Assembly (NCBI GenBank): GCA_963746175.1
Contig: CAVVAH010000004.1
Span: 62,001 to 126,000, forward strand
Direction of reading: 5' to 3'
From: CAVVAH01 sp963746175
Lineage (GTDB): Bacteria; Actinomycetota; Actinomycetes; JACCUZ01
DNA length: 64,000 nucleotides
Shown: positions 55,288 through 63,792 of the stretch, in pieces
Layout of the letters: each line of letters starts with the position of its first letter
Position numbering within the stretch: the stretch's first letter is position 1
The notes under the pieces: model-generated
The model's database searches: none
Told to the model about the DNA's origin: nothing
The model's input: the letters and a program-made list of their open reading frames with translations, nothing else
Made by a program: the position numbers and the translations under genes

Positions 55288-56521
55288 CCTCCACCGACAG
55301 CGCGGCGGCCAGGTCACCGCGAGAGTCGACCCGGACGTCGTCGAGGTCGAGCCAGCCCGCCATGTCGCGCAGCTCGGCGGCGAGCTCCGCCGCCGTCTCC
55401 GGCGGCGCGTGCTCCTCGGCGTACGCCGACCGCACCAGCAGCGCGCCGGACTGCCGGTCGGCCTTGAGGTCGACCCGCGCGACCAGCCGGTCGCCGAGCA
55501 GGAACGGCAGCACGTAGTAGCCGTGCACCCGCTTGTCGGCCGGGACGTAGATCTCGATCCGGTAGTGGAAGCCGAAGAGGTGCTCGGCCCGCCACCGGAA
55601 CCAGACCAGCGGGTCGAACGGCACGAGCAGGGCCCGGGCGTCGACCCGGCGCGGGAGCCGCGCGTCGCGGTGGAGGTAGCCGGGGCGGCCGTTCCAGCCC
55701 TCGACCTCGACCGGGAGCAGCTCACCGCTGTCGACCAGTGCCGCGACCGCGGCGCGCGAGTCGTCCGGACGGAGCCGGAAGTAGTCGCGCAGGCACGGCT
55801 CGCTCGCGACACCGTGCGCCCGGGCCGCGATGCGGGTCAGCTCGACGAACGACTCGTGGTCGCTGAGGTCCGGTGCGTCGACGACGTCGCGTGGCAGGAC
55901 CCGCTCCGGCAGGGCGTACCTGCGCTCGAACGACGTGGTGCGGCCGGCGGAGCTGATCTCACCGGCGTAGAAGAGGAACTCCAGTGCTCGCTTGACCTCC
56001 GACCAGTTCCAGCCCCAGTCGACCTTCGCGCGCGGGACGTCGTGCTCCAGTGCCTTCTCGACCTGGCCCGCGGTCATGGGCGCCGTGCGGTCCTTGAGCT
56101 CGTCGCGCACCGCCTGGACGAGATCCGGCCGCTGCGCCGCGATCGAGCGCATGCCGCCCCAGGCCTCCTCGCTGCGGCGCATCCGCCAGCGCAGCAGCCG
56201 CTGGGTCGACGGCGGCACCAGGCTGGCCTCGTGCGCCCAGTACTCGACCAGCCGGCGCGGCGCCCGGCCGCTGGCCCGGTCGAGCAGCGCCCTGTCGTAC
56301 GGCCCGAGCCGGGAGAACAGCGGGAGGTAGTGCGCCCGGGTCAGGACGTTGACGCTGTCGATCTGGAGCAGGCCGATCCGGTCGACGGTCGCGGTGACGT
56401 GCCGCATGGTCGGCGTCGCGGGCCGCGGCGCGGCCAGCCCCTGCGCCGCGACGGCCACCCGGCGGGCCCGCGCGGCGGACAACCGCTCCACCGACCTGGT
56501 CACGGTGGGCGATGCTGCCAT
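55274..56521 (-). CDS. YcaQ-like winged-helix protein (crosslink-repair DNA glycosylase family)
   Basis: A 415-residue protein. LLQIDSVNVLTRAHYLPLFSRLGPYDRALLD and EYWAHEASLVPPSTQRLLRWRM near the N-terminus, then WNWSEVKRALEFLFYAGEIS and the C-terminal VPFDPLVWFRWRAEHLFGFHYRIEIYVPADKR, are typical of the winged-helix YcaQ/AlkX group. Escherichia coli YcaQ unhooks DNA interstrand crosslinks using a QxD-type motif; LLQIDSVN carries that QID. The ATG at 56521 was chosen over a long upstream extension antisense to the peptidase gene. A DNA repair role is inferred from the family. Confidence 0.85.
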   Translation of the reverse strand: MAASPTVTRSVERLSAARARRVAVAAQGLAAPRPATPTMRHVTATVDRIGLLQIDSVNVLTRAHYLPLFSRLGPYDRALLDRASGRAPRRLVEYWAHEASLVPPSTQRLLRWRMRRSEEAWGGMRSIAAQRPDLVQAVRDELKDRTAPMTAGQVEKALEHDVPRAKVDWGWNWSEVKRALEFLFYAGEISSAGRTTSFERRYALPERVLPRDVVDAPDLSDHESFVELTRIAARAHGVASEPCLRDYFRLRPDDSRAAVAALVDSGELLPVEVEGWNGRPGYLHRDARLPRRVDARALLVPFDPLVWFRWRAEHLFGFHYRIEIYVPADKRVHGYYVLPFLLGDRLVARVDLKADRQSGALLVRSAYAEEHAPPETAAELAAELRDMAGWLDLDDVRVDSRGDLAAALSVEVRRV

Positions 56522-56553
56522 GGGGCGCCGACAGCCACTGCGAGGATGGCGCC

Positions 56554-57291
56554 GTGCGTCACGCAGTGCTCGCCGTCGGCCTCGCCGCGTCGATGACGTA
56601 CGCCCTGGCAGCTGCGCCCGCCGTGGGTGCGGACGATCTCGTCGGGCACGAGTCGACGGTCCGGTTCGGGACCTCGGTGCAGGGCCGACCACTCGTCGCC
56701 GTGCACCGCTGGACGACGGGTGCGACCCGGACCACCCTCGTGCTGGGCAGCATGCACGGTGACGAGCGCGCCGGGACCCGTGTCGTACGACGCCTGCTGC
56801 GGCTGCCGCTGCCCGCCGGGGTCGACCTCTGGCTGGTGCCGACGATGAACCCCGACGGCGCGGCGGCCGGCGTACGCGGCAACGCTCGCACGGTGGACCT
56901 CAACCGGAACTTCCCCCGGTACTGGCTGTCGGCCGGCACCGGCACGGGCACCTGGTCCGGACCGTCGCCGTCCAGCGAGCCGGAGACCCGGGCGGTGCAG
57001 TCGCTGCTGCGTGCCGTCGACGCCAGGACCGTGCTGTCCTTCCACCAGCCGCTGCACGGCGTCGACTCCTACCGCGCGAAGTCGCTGCCGCTGGTCCGGC
57101 GGCTGGCGCGCGAGCTCGCCCTGCCGGTGCGGTCGTTCGACTGCTCAGGCGGCTGCCACGGCACGCTGACCGGCTGGGCGAACCACCGGCTCTCCGGCCG
57201 GGCCGTGACGGTCGAGCTGGGGCCGTCCCCCGGCGCCGCCCGCCTCGACGCCGTCGCCACCGCCGTGCTCCGCGTCGCCGCCCCCCGCTAG
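56554..57291 (+). CDS. Secreted M14 family zinc carboxypeptidase (MpaA-like)
   Basis: A 245-residue exported peptidase. A signal peptide (VRHAVLAVGLAASMTYALAAA) leads to the mature domain; zinc ligands are His and Glu in GSMHGDERAG and the third His in LSFHQPLHG; GVRGNARTVDLNRNFP and the catalytic-Glu strand VTVELGPSP complete the site. The layout resembles MpaA, which cleaves the gamma-D-glutamyl-diaminopimelate bond of murein peptides. Start GTG at 56554, 6 bases after a GAGGAT hexamer. It is followed by a strong palindrome in the gap to the convergent MMPL gene. Confidence 0.83.
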   Translation: MRHAVLAVGLAASMTYALAAAPAVGADDLVGHESTVRFGTSVQGRPLVAVHRWTTGATRTTLVLGSMHGDERAGTRVVRRLLRLPLPAGVDLWLVPTMNPDGAAAGVRGNARTVDLNRNFPRYWLSAGTGTGTWSGPSPSSEPETRAVQSLLRAVDARTVLSFHQPLHGVDSYRAKSLPLVRRLARELALPVRSFDCSGGCHGTLTGWANHRLSGRAVTVELGPSPGAARLDAVATAVLRVAAPR

Positions 57292-57297
57292 CCCTCG

Positions 57298-57345
57298 GGC
57301 ATGCGCGATCCACCCCCGTCGGGGCGGGGGTGGATCGCGCATGCC
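57298..57345. repeat. Perfect inverted repeat between the peptidase and MMPL genes
   Basis: GGCATGCGCGATCCACCCCC (57298-57317) has its exact reverse complement at 57326-57345, with an 8-base loop (57318-57325). It occupies almost the whole 66-base gap between convergent stops and is a likely bidirectional terminator. Like the repeats at 20003 and 50208 it contains the GATCCA/TGGATC core. Confidence 0.85.
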
Positions 57346-57357
57346 TCGCTGGGGCGG

Positions 57358-59601
57358 TCAGTGGGCGGCGGGGAGGCGGCGGTCCAACCAGGTCGGGAGC
57401 CACCAGTTGCGCCGGCCGAGGACGGCCATCGCCGCGGGCAGCAGGACCGCCCGCACCAGCGTGGCGTCCAGCAGGACGGCGGCCGCCAGCCCGATGCCGA
57501 GCTGCTCGAACTCCAGCAGCGACAGCGTCGCGAAGATGCTGAACACGCCCACCATCACCGCGGCCGCGCTGGTCACGACTCCCGCGGACGACGTCACACC
57601 GGTCGCGACCGCCGCCCGGGTGGGCATCCCCGCCCGGTGCGCCTCCCGCACCCGGCTGACGACGAACACGTGGTAGTCCATCGACAGCCCGAAGAGGATC
57701 ACGAACAGGAACAGCGGCAGCCAGTCGACGATGAACCCGCTCTCGTGCACGCCCAGCAGGTCGGCCGCCAGGCCGTGCTGGAAGACCAGCGTGAGCAGCC
57801 CGTACGCCGCGCCGACCGACAGCAGGTTCAGCGCGACCGCGGTCCCGGCGATGACCACCGACCGGAAGGCCAGCACCAGCACGAGGAACGTGACCACCAG
57901 GACGAAGCCGAACACCAGCGGAAGGTGCGACCGCAGGCTCGCCGTGAAGTCCTCGGAGCCGGCGGTGTCACCGGTGACCGCGACCTCGGTGCCGGGAAGT
58001 GCCGCCCGCAGCGCCGGCACGAGGTCGTCGCGCAGCACGTCGAGCGACGCCGTGGCCCGGTCGCCGTTGAAGTCCCCCGTCATGGCGATGTCGACGGCCG
58101 CAGTACGACCGTCCGGCGCGAACCGGACCGTCGCGTCGGACAGGTCGGCGAACTGCCCGGTCGCGGTGGCGTCGGACACCAGCTCGGCTACGCCGGTGCG
58201 CACCGCTGCCGTGTCGAGCCGGCTGTCGTCCCCGGACCACACGACGACGGTGTGGGCGAAGCCGGTCTGCGGGAAGGCAGCGGTCATCGCGTCGTAGCTG
58301 CGCATGACCGGGATCGACCGGGGCAACGAGTCGGCCCCGGACTCGCCCAGCCGCATGCCCAGCGCCGGCGCGGCGAGCGCGACCAGCGCGGCGACCGCGA
58401 CCAGCAGCGAGACCATCGGCTTGGCCAGCACGACCCGCATGACGCGCGGCCAGAAGCGGCCCGGACCGTGACCATGCCGTCGCTGCAGCCGGTGCACCAG
58501 CGGGATGCGCGGCCGCTCGACCCGGTCGCCGAGCAGCGAGAGCACGGCCGGCAGGACCGTCAGCGACCCGAGCACCGCGACCGCGACGACGAGCATGGTC
58601 CCGACCGCCATCGAGCTGAACACGACGTTGCCGGAGAGCAGCAGCCCGGCCATCGCGACCACGACGGCGACACCGGAGACGACGACGGCACGGCCGCTGG
58701 TGGCGGCGGCGATGTCGATCGCCTCACGCCGGCTGGCGCCCCGCGCTCGCTCCTCGCGGGCCCGCCGGACGTAGAAGAGCGAGTAGTCGACGCCGACCGC
58801 CATCCCGATCAGGAGGATGACGCTGTTCAGGGTGTCGCTGACCGGGAGCAGGTGGGACACGAGCCCGGCGAGGCCGATCGACGTACCGACGGCGGAGAGC
58901 GCGAGCAGCAGAGGTACGCCGGCCGCGAAGAGTGCCCCGAAGGTGAGCAGCAGGATCCCCAGCGTGATCGGCAGGCTGAGCGTCTCGGCCCGGGCGAAGT
59001 CGTCGGACACGACGCCGTTGATGGCGTGGTCGATCGACGTGCCGCCGACCTGGGCGACGGTCAGGTCCGGGTGCCGGTCGGCGACCTTCGCGGTGGCGGC
59101 GAGGACGGTCTCGATCCGCTCGTCGGCGCGGTCCTCGGCCGGAGTACCGGTCAGGCCGTCGACGTCGAGCACGACGGGCAGCAGGGCTGAGCGGCCGTCG
59201 ACCGACCGGACCAGCCGGCCCACCGACGCGACGGCGGGCAGCGCGCCGAGCCCGGACCGCAGCTCGGCGGCGACAGCCCGGGTCTCGGCCGGGTCGAGGT
59301 CGGTCCCGCGCGGCGCCTGGATCAGCACCCGCTCGGTGAGGTCGGCCGGGAAGCCGGCCTGCTCGAGACGTCGGTCGGCGCGGCCGGACTCGCCGGCACC
59401 GGTGTCGCCGTCGGTCAGGGTCTTGGTCCCGGCGAGGGATCCGCCGGCGACGGCGGCCACCACCAGGACGACCCAGAGCAGCAGTGCGGTCCACCGGTGG
59501 CGGGTGCTCCAGCGGGCCAGCCGCTCGGCTGCTCCGGGACGGCGAGTGGGCTCGTCGCGCCCGTCGGCCCGCAGGGTGTCGGGAGGTGCGGTGACTGTCA
59601 T
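57358..59601 (-). CDS. MMPL family transporter
   Basis: A 747-residue RND-type transporter with 12 predicted helices in two similar halves. Each half has one helix, a large extracytoplasmic loop and a five-helix group. The conserved motifs are GMAVGVDYSLFYVRRAREE in the first half and FGLSMDYHVFVVSRVREAHRAG in the second, with the proton-relay Asp-Tyr pairs. MMPL proteins export lipids or small hydrophobic molecules. The ATG at 59601 has GGAG upstream; longer frames have none. It diverges from the sensor kinase operon and may be regulated by it. Confidence 0.88.
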   Translation of the reverse strand: MTVTAPPDTLRADGRDEPTRRPGAAERLARWSTRHRWTALLLWVVLVVAAVAGGSLAGTKTLTDGDTGAGESGRADRRLEQAGFPADLTERVLIQAPRGTDLDPAETRAVAAELRSGLGALPAVASVGRLVRSVDGRSALLPVVLDVDGLTGTPAEDRADERIETVLAATAKVADRHPDLTVAQVGGTSIDHAINGVVSDDFARAETLSLPITLGILLLTFGALFAAGVPLLLALSAVGTSIGLAGLVSHLLPVSDTLNSVILLIGMAVGVDYSLFYVRRAREERARGASRREAIDIAAATSGRAVVVSGVAVVVAMAGLLLSGNVVFSSMAVGTMLVVAVAVLGSLTVLPAVLSLLGDRVERPRIPLVHRLQRRHGHGPGRFWPRVMRVVLAKPMVSLLVAVAALVALAAPALGMRLGESGADSLPRSIPVMRSYDAMTAAFPQTGFAHTVVVWSGDDSRLDTAAVRTGVAELVSDATATGQFADLSDATVRFAPDGRTAAVDIAMTGDFNGDRATASLDVLRDDLVPALRAALPGTEVAVTGDTAGSEDFTASLRSHLPLVFGFVLVVTFLVLVLAFRSVVIAGTAVALNLLSVGAAYGLLTLVFQHGLAADLLGVHESGFIVDWLPLFLFVILFGLSMDYHVFVVSRVREAHRAGMPTRAAVATGVTSSAGVVTSAAAVMVGVFSIFATLSLLEFEQLGIGLAAAVLLDATLVRAVLLPAAMAVLGRRNWWLPTWLDRRLPAAH

Positions 59602-59846
59602 CGGGTGCTCCGGGTGGTCGGTGCGCCGGGCCCCGGTCGGGGCGGTGGCGTCTCGATCCACCGTGCCGACGGCCGACCGCACCGTCTCTGCGGCCAGCGG
59701 CCGAAACGGGGTGGGGTCAACCCCCGGGCCGGTGCGGCGGCTGTCCGGCTGCCACCGGCCGTCCCGGATCTCTAGCGTGGTCACCACGGCAGCCGCCGGC
59801 GGACGACCCGAGCCGGGACGGCCGGGACTCGAGCGAGGAGCAGGAC
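59602..59846. promoter_or_regulatory. Divergent region between MMPL and kinase genes
   Basis: In these 245 bases, GGGGTCAACCCC (59713-59724) is a perfect dyad that could be an operator. TAGCGT (59773-59778) may be a -10 for the plus-strand operon. A GAGGAG ribosome binding site precedes the ATG at 59847. No gene is visible. Confidence 0.4.
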
Positions 59847-61100
59847 ATGACGGGCAGGTGGGTGACCCGATGGGTGGCGACGCCGCTCCTCGAGCTCGGC
59901 TACCTCGTCCTCGGACTGTTCGCCGGCGTCGCCACCGGCTCGGTGGCCGTCACGTTCGTCGCGCTCAGCATCGGGCTGCTGCCCGCGTTCCTGCTCGGCC
60001 TGCCGATGGCAGCCCTGACGGTCCTCGTGGTGCACGGCCTGGCCGTCATGGAGCGCGCCCGGGCCGCCGCACTGCTCGGGGTCGACCTGCCCGGCCGCCC
60101 GCTGCGGCCGGTCCCGGACGTCGGCTGGGTGCGCCGCACCCTGGTGCGGGTCCGCGCGTCGGAGTTCTGGAAGGAGACGGCGTACGCCGTGCTGCTGCTG
60201 CCGTTCGCCACCGTGACGGCCAGCGTGGCGATCGCCGTCTGGTCGGCCGCTGCCGCGGCGCTCGCGCTCCCTCTCTACCTCGACGCGCTGCCCGGCGACC
60301 AGGGAGTCACCTGGCTGCACTGGTCAGTCGGGACGGAGGCCGCGGCCGGCTTCGCGGCCGGCGTGCTGCTGCTCCTCGTCGCCCGGCTGCTCACAGCGGG
60401 CTTCACCGCCGCGCACCTCGGCCTGGCGCGCGGCCTGCTGGCACCGAGCGACTCCGACGCCCTCCGGCTGCAGGTCACGTCGCTGCGCGAGACCCGCGCA
60501 CGGGTCGTCGACGCCGCCGACTCCGAGCGCCGCCGGATCGAGCGCGACCTGCACGACGGGACCCAGCAGCAGCTGGTCGCGCTGGCGATGAACCTCGGCC
60601 GCGCCAAGGAGAAGATGGACACGGATCCGGAGGGGGCCCGCGAGCTCGTCGCGCAGGCCCACCAGGAGGCCAAGGACTCCATCACCGCGCTGCGCGACGT
60701 CGTCCGCGGCGTGCACCCGGCGGTCCTCTCCGACCGGGGCCTCGACGCGGCCCTGTCCTCGCTGGCGGCCCGGTCGCCGGTCCCGGTACGGCTGGACGTC
60801 GACGTCCCCGACCGCCCGAGCCCCACGGTCGAGGCGATCGCCTACTTCGTCGTCAGCGAGGCGCTCACCAACGTCGCGAAGCACTCCGGAGCGACCCGCG
60901 CCACCGTCCATGTCGAGCGCGACGGCGACCGGCTGCTCGTGTCCGTCTCGGACGACGGCCACGGCGGCGCCACCGACGCGCCGGGCGGCGGCCTCGCCGG
61001 CCTGCGCGACCGGGTGCACGCCGTCGACGGCACGTTCCGTCTGCACAGCTCGCCGACCGGCGGGACCACAGTCACCGCGGAGGTGCCGTGCGCGTCCTGA
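59847..61100 (+). CDS. NarL-type sensor histidine kinase
   Basis: A 417-residue membrane kinase. Four to six helices occupy residues 1-190 with a putative sensor loop around 150-165; the phosphoacceptor box is RRRIERDLHDGTQQQLVALA (His236), followed by a HATPase domain with EALTNVAKHS and a GGGLAGLRDRV G-box. Such kinases pair with LuxR-type regulators. The regulator gene overlaps its 3' end by 13 bases. The DUF4097 and MMPL genes next to it are likely target functions in envelope homeostasis. Confidence 0.9.
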   Translation: MTGRWVTRWVATPLLELGYLVLGLFAGVATGSVAVTFVALSIGLLPAFLLGLPMAALTVLVVHGLAVMERARAAALLGVDLPGRPLRPVPDVGWVRRTLVRVRASEFWKETAYAVLLLPFATVTASVAIAVWSAAAAALALPLYLDALPGDQGVTWLHWSVGTEAAAGFAAGVLLLLVARLLTAGFTAAHLGLARGLLAPSDSDALRLQVTSLRETRARVVDAADSERRRIERDLHDGTQQQLVALAMNLGRAKEKMDTDPEGARELVAQAHQEAKDSITALRDVVRGVHPAVLSDRGLDAALSSLAARSPVPVRLDVDVPDRPSPTVEAIAYFVVSEALTNVAKHSGATRATVHVERDGDRLLVSVSDDGHGGATDAPGGGLAGLRDRVHAVDGTFRLHSSPTGGTTVTAEVPCAS

Positions 61101-61732
61101 TCGCCGAGGACTCGGTGCTGCTGCGCCAGGGCCTGGTGCACCTGCTCACCGACGCCGGCATGGAGGTGGTGGCCGCCGTCGACGACGCCGACCGGCTGCT
61201 GCGTGCGGTCGACGAGCACTCCCCCGACATCTGCGTCGTCGACATCCGGATGCCGCCGACGCACACCGACGAGGGCGTGCGCGCGGCGCTCGTCATCCGG
61301 GCCCAGCACCCGGAGGTCGGCGTGCTCATGCTCAGCCAGTACGTCGAGGAGCGCTACGCCACCGACCTCATCGCGTCCGACACCCGCGGCTTCGGGTACC
61401 TCCTCAAGGACCGCGTCGCCGACGTCACCGAGTTCCTCGAGGCCGTCCGCCGGGTGGCCGGCGGCGGCACGGCGCTCGATCCCGAGGTCGTGTCGCAGCT
61501 GCTGGTCCGGAGCCGCCGGGCGGATCCGCTCGCCGGCCTGACGCCGCGCGAGACCGACGTCATCCGGCTGATGGCCGAGGGCCGGTCCAACACCGGCATC
61601 GCCACCGCGCTCGTCGTCACCGAGGGCGCCGTCGAGAAGCACGTCAGCTCGATCTTCACCAAGCTCGGCCTTCCCCCGGCCGAGCAGGACCACCGCAGGG
61701 TGCTCGCCGTCCTGCGCTGGATCGAAGGCTAG
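61088..61732 (+). CDS. LuxR-type response regulator
   Basis: A 214-residue NarL/FixJ regulator. The receiver has the phosphorylated Asp52 in DICVVDIRMPP, Lys in YLLKDRVAD near the switch, and the C-terminal helix-turn-helix GLTPRETDVIRLMAEGRSNTGIATALVVTEGAVEKHVSSIFTKL (spans about 154-198). It is the cognate partner of the overlapping kinase. Start GTG at 61088, giving VRVLIAEDSVLLRQGL, the expected receiver beginning. Confidence 0.92.
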   Translation: MRVLIAEDSVLLRQGLVHLLTDAGMEVVAAVDDADRLLRAVDEHSPDICVVDIRMPPTHTDEGVRAALVIRAQHPEVGVLMLSQYVEERYATDLIASDTRGFGYLLKDRVADVTEFLEAVRRVAGGGTALDPEVVSQLLVRSRRADPLAGLTPRETDVIRLMAEGRSNTGIATALVVTEGAVEKHVSSIFTKLGLPPAEQDHRRVLAVLRWIEG

Positions 61733-61741
61733 GAGACCGCC

Positions 61742-62557
61742 ATGACCACCCAGACCGCTCCCACCCACGCGGACGCAGCCGCCGGCCCACCGCGGCGCAG
61801 CGGTGGCGGCTCGTTGCGGGTGCTCGCGGTCGGCCTCGCGCTGCTGCTCGTCGCGTACGGCGCCGTCGTCCTCGCCAGCCTGCTGGCCCGGGAGACCCGC
61901 ACCAGCAGCGACTCCTTCGAGGGCATCACCACCCTCCAGCTGGACACCTCCTTCGAGTCGGTCGACGTCATCGGGTCCGACGGGACGAGAGTCGACGTCG
62001 ACCGCCGCTGGACCTGGTCGATGAAGGAGCCGACGGTGCGGACCCGACAGCTCGGCGACCGGCTGGTCGTGTCGTCGAGCTGCCCGTTCAGTCCCGGGCT
62101 GCCGTGCACGGGTCGGGTGCAGCTCACGGTCCCGTCGGACGTCGAGGTCCTCGGCGGGTCGTCGGACGGCCACCTCCTGCTCAGCGACCTCACCGGTTCC
62201 CTCGACGTGCACAACGCGGACGGCGGGGTCGAGCTGCGCGACGTCAGCGGGCCACTGCGCCTGTCGACCAGCGACGGGTCGGTACGCGCCGAGGGGCTCG
62301 CCTCCGACCGGGTCACCGTCGACACCTCCGACGGCAGCGTCCAGCTGTCGTTCGTGGAGTCGCCGACCACCGTCCGCACCTCCACCAGCGACGGCTCGCT
62401 CGAGATCGTCGTCCCGAAGGACGGCACGGCGTACGCCGTCACCGTGTCGGTCTCGGACGGCTCGCAGTCCGTCGACGTGCCGACCGACCCCGAGTCCGCG
62501 CGCACGATCAGCGTCCACACCAGCGACGGATCGGTGCGGATCCAGCCGGCCGGCTGA
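61742..62557 (+). CDS. DUF4097 family beta-repeat protein
   Basis: A 271-residue protein with one N-terminal membrane helix (LRVLAVGLALLLVAYGAVVLAS) and an extracytoplasmic beta-solenoid of short repeats centred on TSDGSVR-like units (STSDGSVRAEG, TSDGSVQLSF, STSDGSLEIV, HTSDGSVRIQ). DUF4097 proteins act as structural or regulatory envelope proteins downstream of two-component systems that answer to cell-wall stress. AGGAG overlaps the stop of the regulator gene, 9 bases before the ATG, so the three genes form an operon. Confidence 0.84.
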   Translation: MTTQTAPTHADAAAGPPRRSGGGSLRVLAVGLALLLVAYGAVVLASLLARETRTSSDSFEGITTLQLDTSFESVDVIGSDGTRVDVDRRWTWSMKEPTVRTRQLGDRLVVSSSCPFSPGLPCTGRVQLTVPSDVEVLGGSSDGHLLLSDLTGSLDVHNADGGVELRDVSGPLRLSTSDGSVRAEGLASDRVTVDTSDGSVQLSFVESPTTVRTSTSDGSLEIVVPKDGTAYAVTVSVSDGSQSVDVPTDPESARTISVHTSDGSVRIQPAG

Positions 62558-62597
62558 GACCCGCCGTCCTGTCACACCTGCGGGGGCTCACCGCGTC
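62558..62597 (+). promoter_or_regulatory. Putative ECF-type promoter of the SigE-family operon
   Basis: TGTCACA (62570-62576) and CGTC (62594-62597) are 17 bases apart, close to the TGTCACA-N16-CGTC pattern known for ECF41-type promoters. A 16-base direct repeat, GACCCGCCGTCCTGTC, starts at 62558 and occurs again at 63885-63900, downstream of the operon. The promoter is probably autoregulated by the sigma factor encoded at 62631, though that protein is of another ECF subgroup. Confidence 0.45.
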
Positions 62598-62630
62598 AGA
62601 GAGGTAGGACAGGGCGAGCGGAGGAGGACG

Positions 62631-63140
62631 GTGAGCGAGCAGGCGTTCGTCGAGCTGGCCACGGCGCGCGGGCCGGCGCTGTTCCGTACGGCCTGGCTGC
62701 TCACCGGCGACTTCCACCTCGCCGAGGACCTCGTCCAGGAGGCGCTCGGCCGGATCTACGCGCGGTGGTCGAAGGTCGCCTCGGCCGATCAGCCTGCTGC
62801 GTACGCGCACACGGTCCTGGTGCACGCCTTCCTCAGCCACCGGCGGCGGCGCAGCAGCACGGAGCGGCCGTCCGACGCGTCACAGCTGGCCGACCTCGGC
62901 GACGGGCCGGGTGACGCCGACGACGTCGCGCTCCGGGTCGCCCTGCTGGCCGCGCTCGGACACCTCGACCGGCTCGACCGGACCGTCGTGGTGCTGCGCT
63001 ACTGGGACGACCTGGACGCCCCGGCCACCGCCGCGCTCGTCGGCCTCAGCCCGGCTGCCGTCCGCACCCGCTGCAGCCGGGCGCTGGCCCGGTTGCGTGA
63101 CGTCCTCGGTGACGACCTCGCCGACCTGCTCGCCCGATGA
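62631..63140 (+). CDS. SigE-family ECF RNA polymerase sigma factor
   Basis: A 169-residue ECF sigma factor. Region 2 is ALFRTAWLLTGDFHLAEDLVQEALGRIYARW and region 4 ALGHLDRLDRTVVVLRYWDDLDAPATAALVGLSPAAVRTRCSRALARLRDVL (spans about 13-45 and 107-157). The motif LTGDxHxAEDLVQ defines the actinobacterial SigE-family (SigE-fam_strep) type. A GGAGGAGGAC ribosome binding site precedes the GTG start. It is followed 56 bases later by a membrane-anchored protein that probably acts as its anti-sigma factor or sensor. Confidence 0.9.
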   Translation: MSEQAFVELATARGPALFRTAWLLTGDFHLAEDLVQEALGRIYARWSKVASADQPAAYAHTVLVHAFLSHRRRRSSTERPSDASQLADLGDGPGDADDVALRVALLAALGHLDRLDRTVVVLRYWDDLDAPATAALVGLSPAAVRTRCSRALARLRDVLGDDLADLLAR

Positions 63141-63195
63141 CCCCGCCACGCACGGCGCACCGCGCCCGCACCCACCACCTGCCGACGGAGGAGAC

Positions 63196-63792
63196 ATGAG
63201 CTTCGAGGACCACCTGACCTCCGCGATGCGGGCGAGCGTCGACACCCTCACCCCGCCGGTCACCGGGCTGGCCAGCGGCGGTCTGCAGCGCGGCCGGCAG
63301 CTGCGACGCCGACGGCGGATCGCGGCCGGCGGGGCGGCGGTCGCCCTGGTCGCGGTCGCCGGTGCCGGCACCGCCGCCCTGCTGCACGACGGGTCGCAGC
63401 GATCGGTCGTCACGGCGGCGGGCAGCTGTGCCGAGCCGCGGTCCCGCGTGCTGCCGACCTGGGCCCGCGACGGCTTCTCCGACCCGGAGCCCAAGGTGCC
63501 CTACGTCCTGAGCGACGACGGCCGGATGGCGGCGATCCTCTTCGGGCCGCTCCAGGCGCCGTCCGCCCCGGACCGCAACAACAAGGTCCTCTGGGTGACG
63601 CGACCCGACTCGGCGGGATACCCGCTCGAGATCGCTGCCGTGCGGGCCGGCTCCGACGGCACCGTCGTGCACCGGCACCTCGAGGGTCCGGGCCCCTCGA
63701 TCGTCGACCTGCCGCAGCCCGGGTGCTGGACGCTCGGCCTCCGGTGGGGCGAGTTCCGCGACACGATCGACCTCGAGTACGCCCGGCCCTAG
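63196..63792 (+). CDS. Membrane-anchored partner of the SigE-family sigma factor
   Basis: A 198-residue protein. A short cytoplasmic part (residues 1-35, FEDHLTSAMRASVDTLTP) precedes a basic stretch RGRQLRRRRRIAAGG, one transmembrane helix (about 43-60), and an extracytoplasmic domain with two cysteines (residues about 75 and 179). Proteins of this layout, N-terminus resembling GRAS/LEHLxxALRxxVD-type anti-sigma segments, follow SigE-family sigma genes. GGAGGAG is four bases before the ATG. No zinc-binding HxxxCxxC motif is present, so classic ZAS chemistry is excluded. Confidence 0.72.
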   Translation: MSFEDHLTSAMRASVDTLTPPVTGLASGGLQRGRQLRRRRRIAAGGAAVALVAVAGAGTAALLHDGSQRSVVTAAGSCAEPRSRVLPTWARDGFSDPEPKVPYVLSDDGRMAAILFGPLQAPSAPDRNNKVLWVTRPDSAGYPLEIAAVRAGSDGTVVHRHLEGPGPSIVDLPQPGCWTLGLRWGEFRDTIDLEYARP

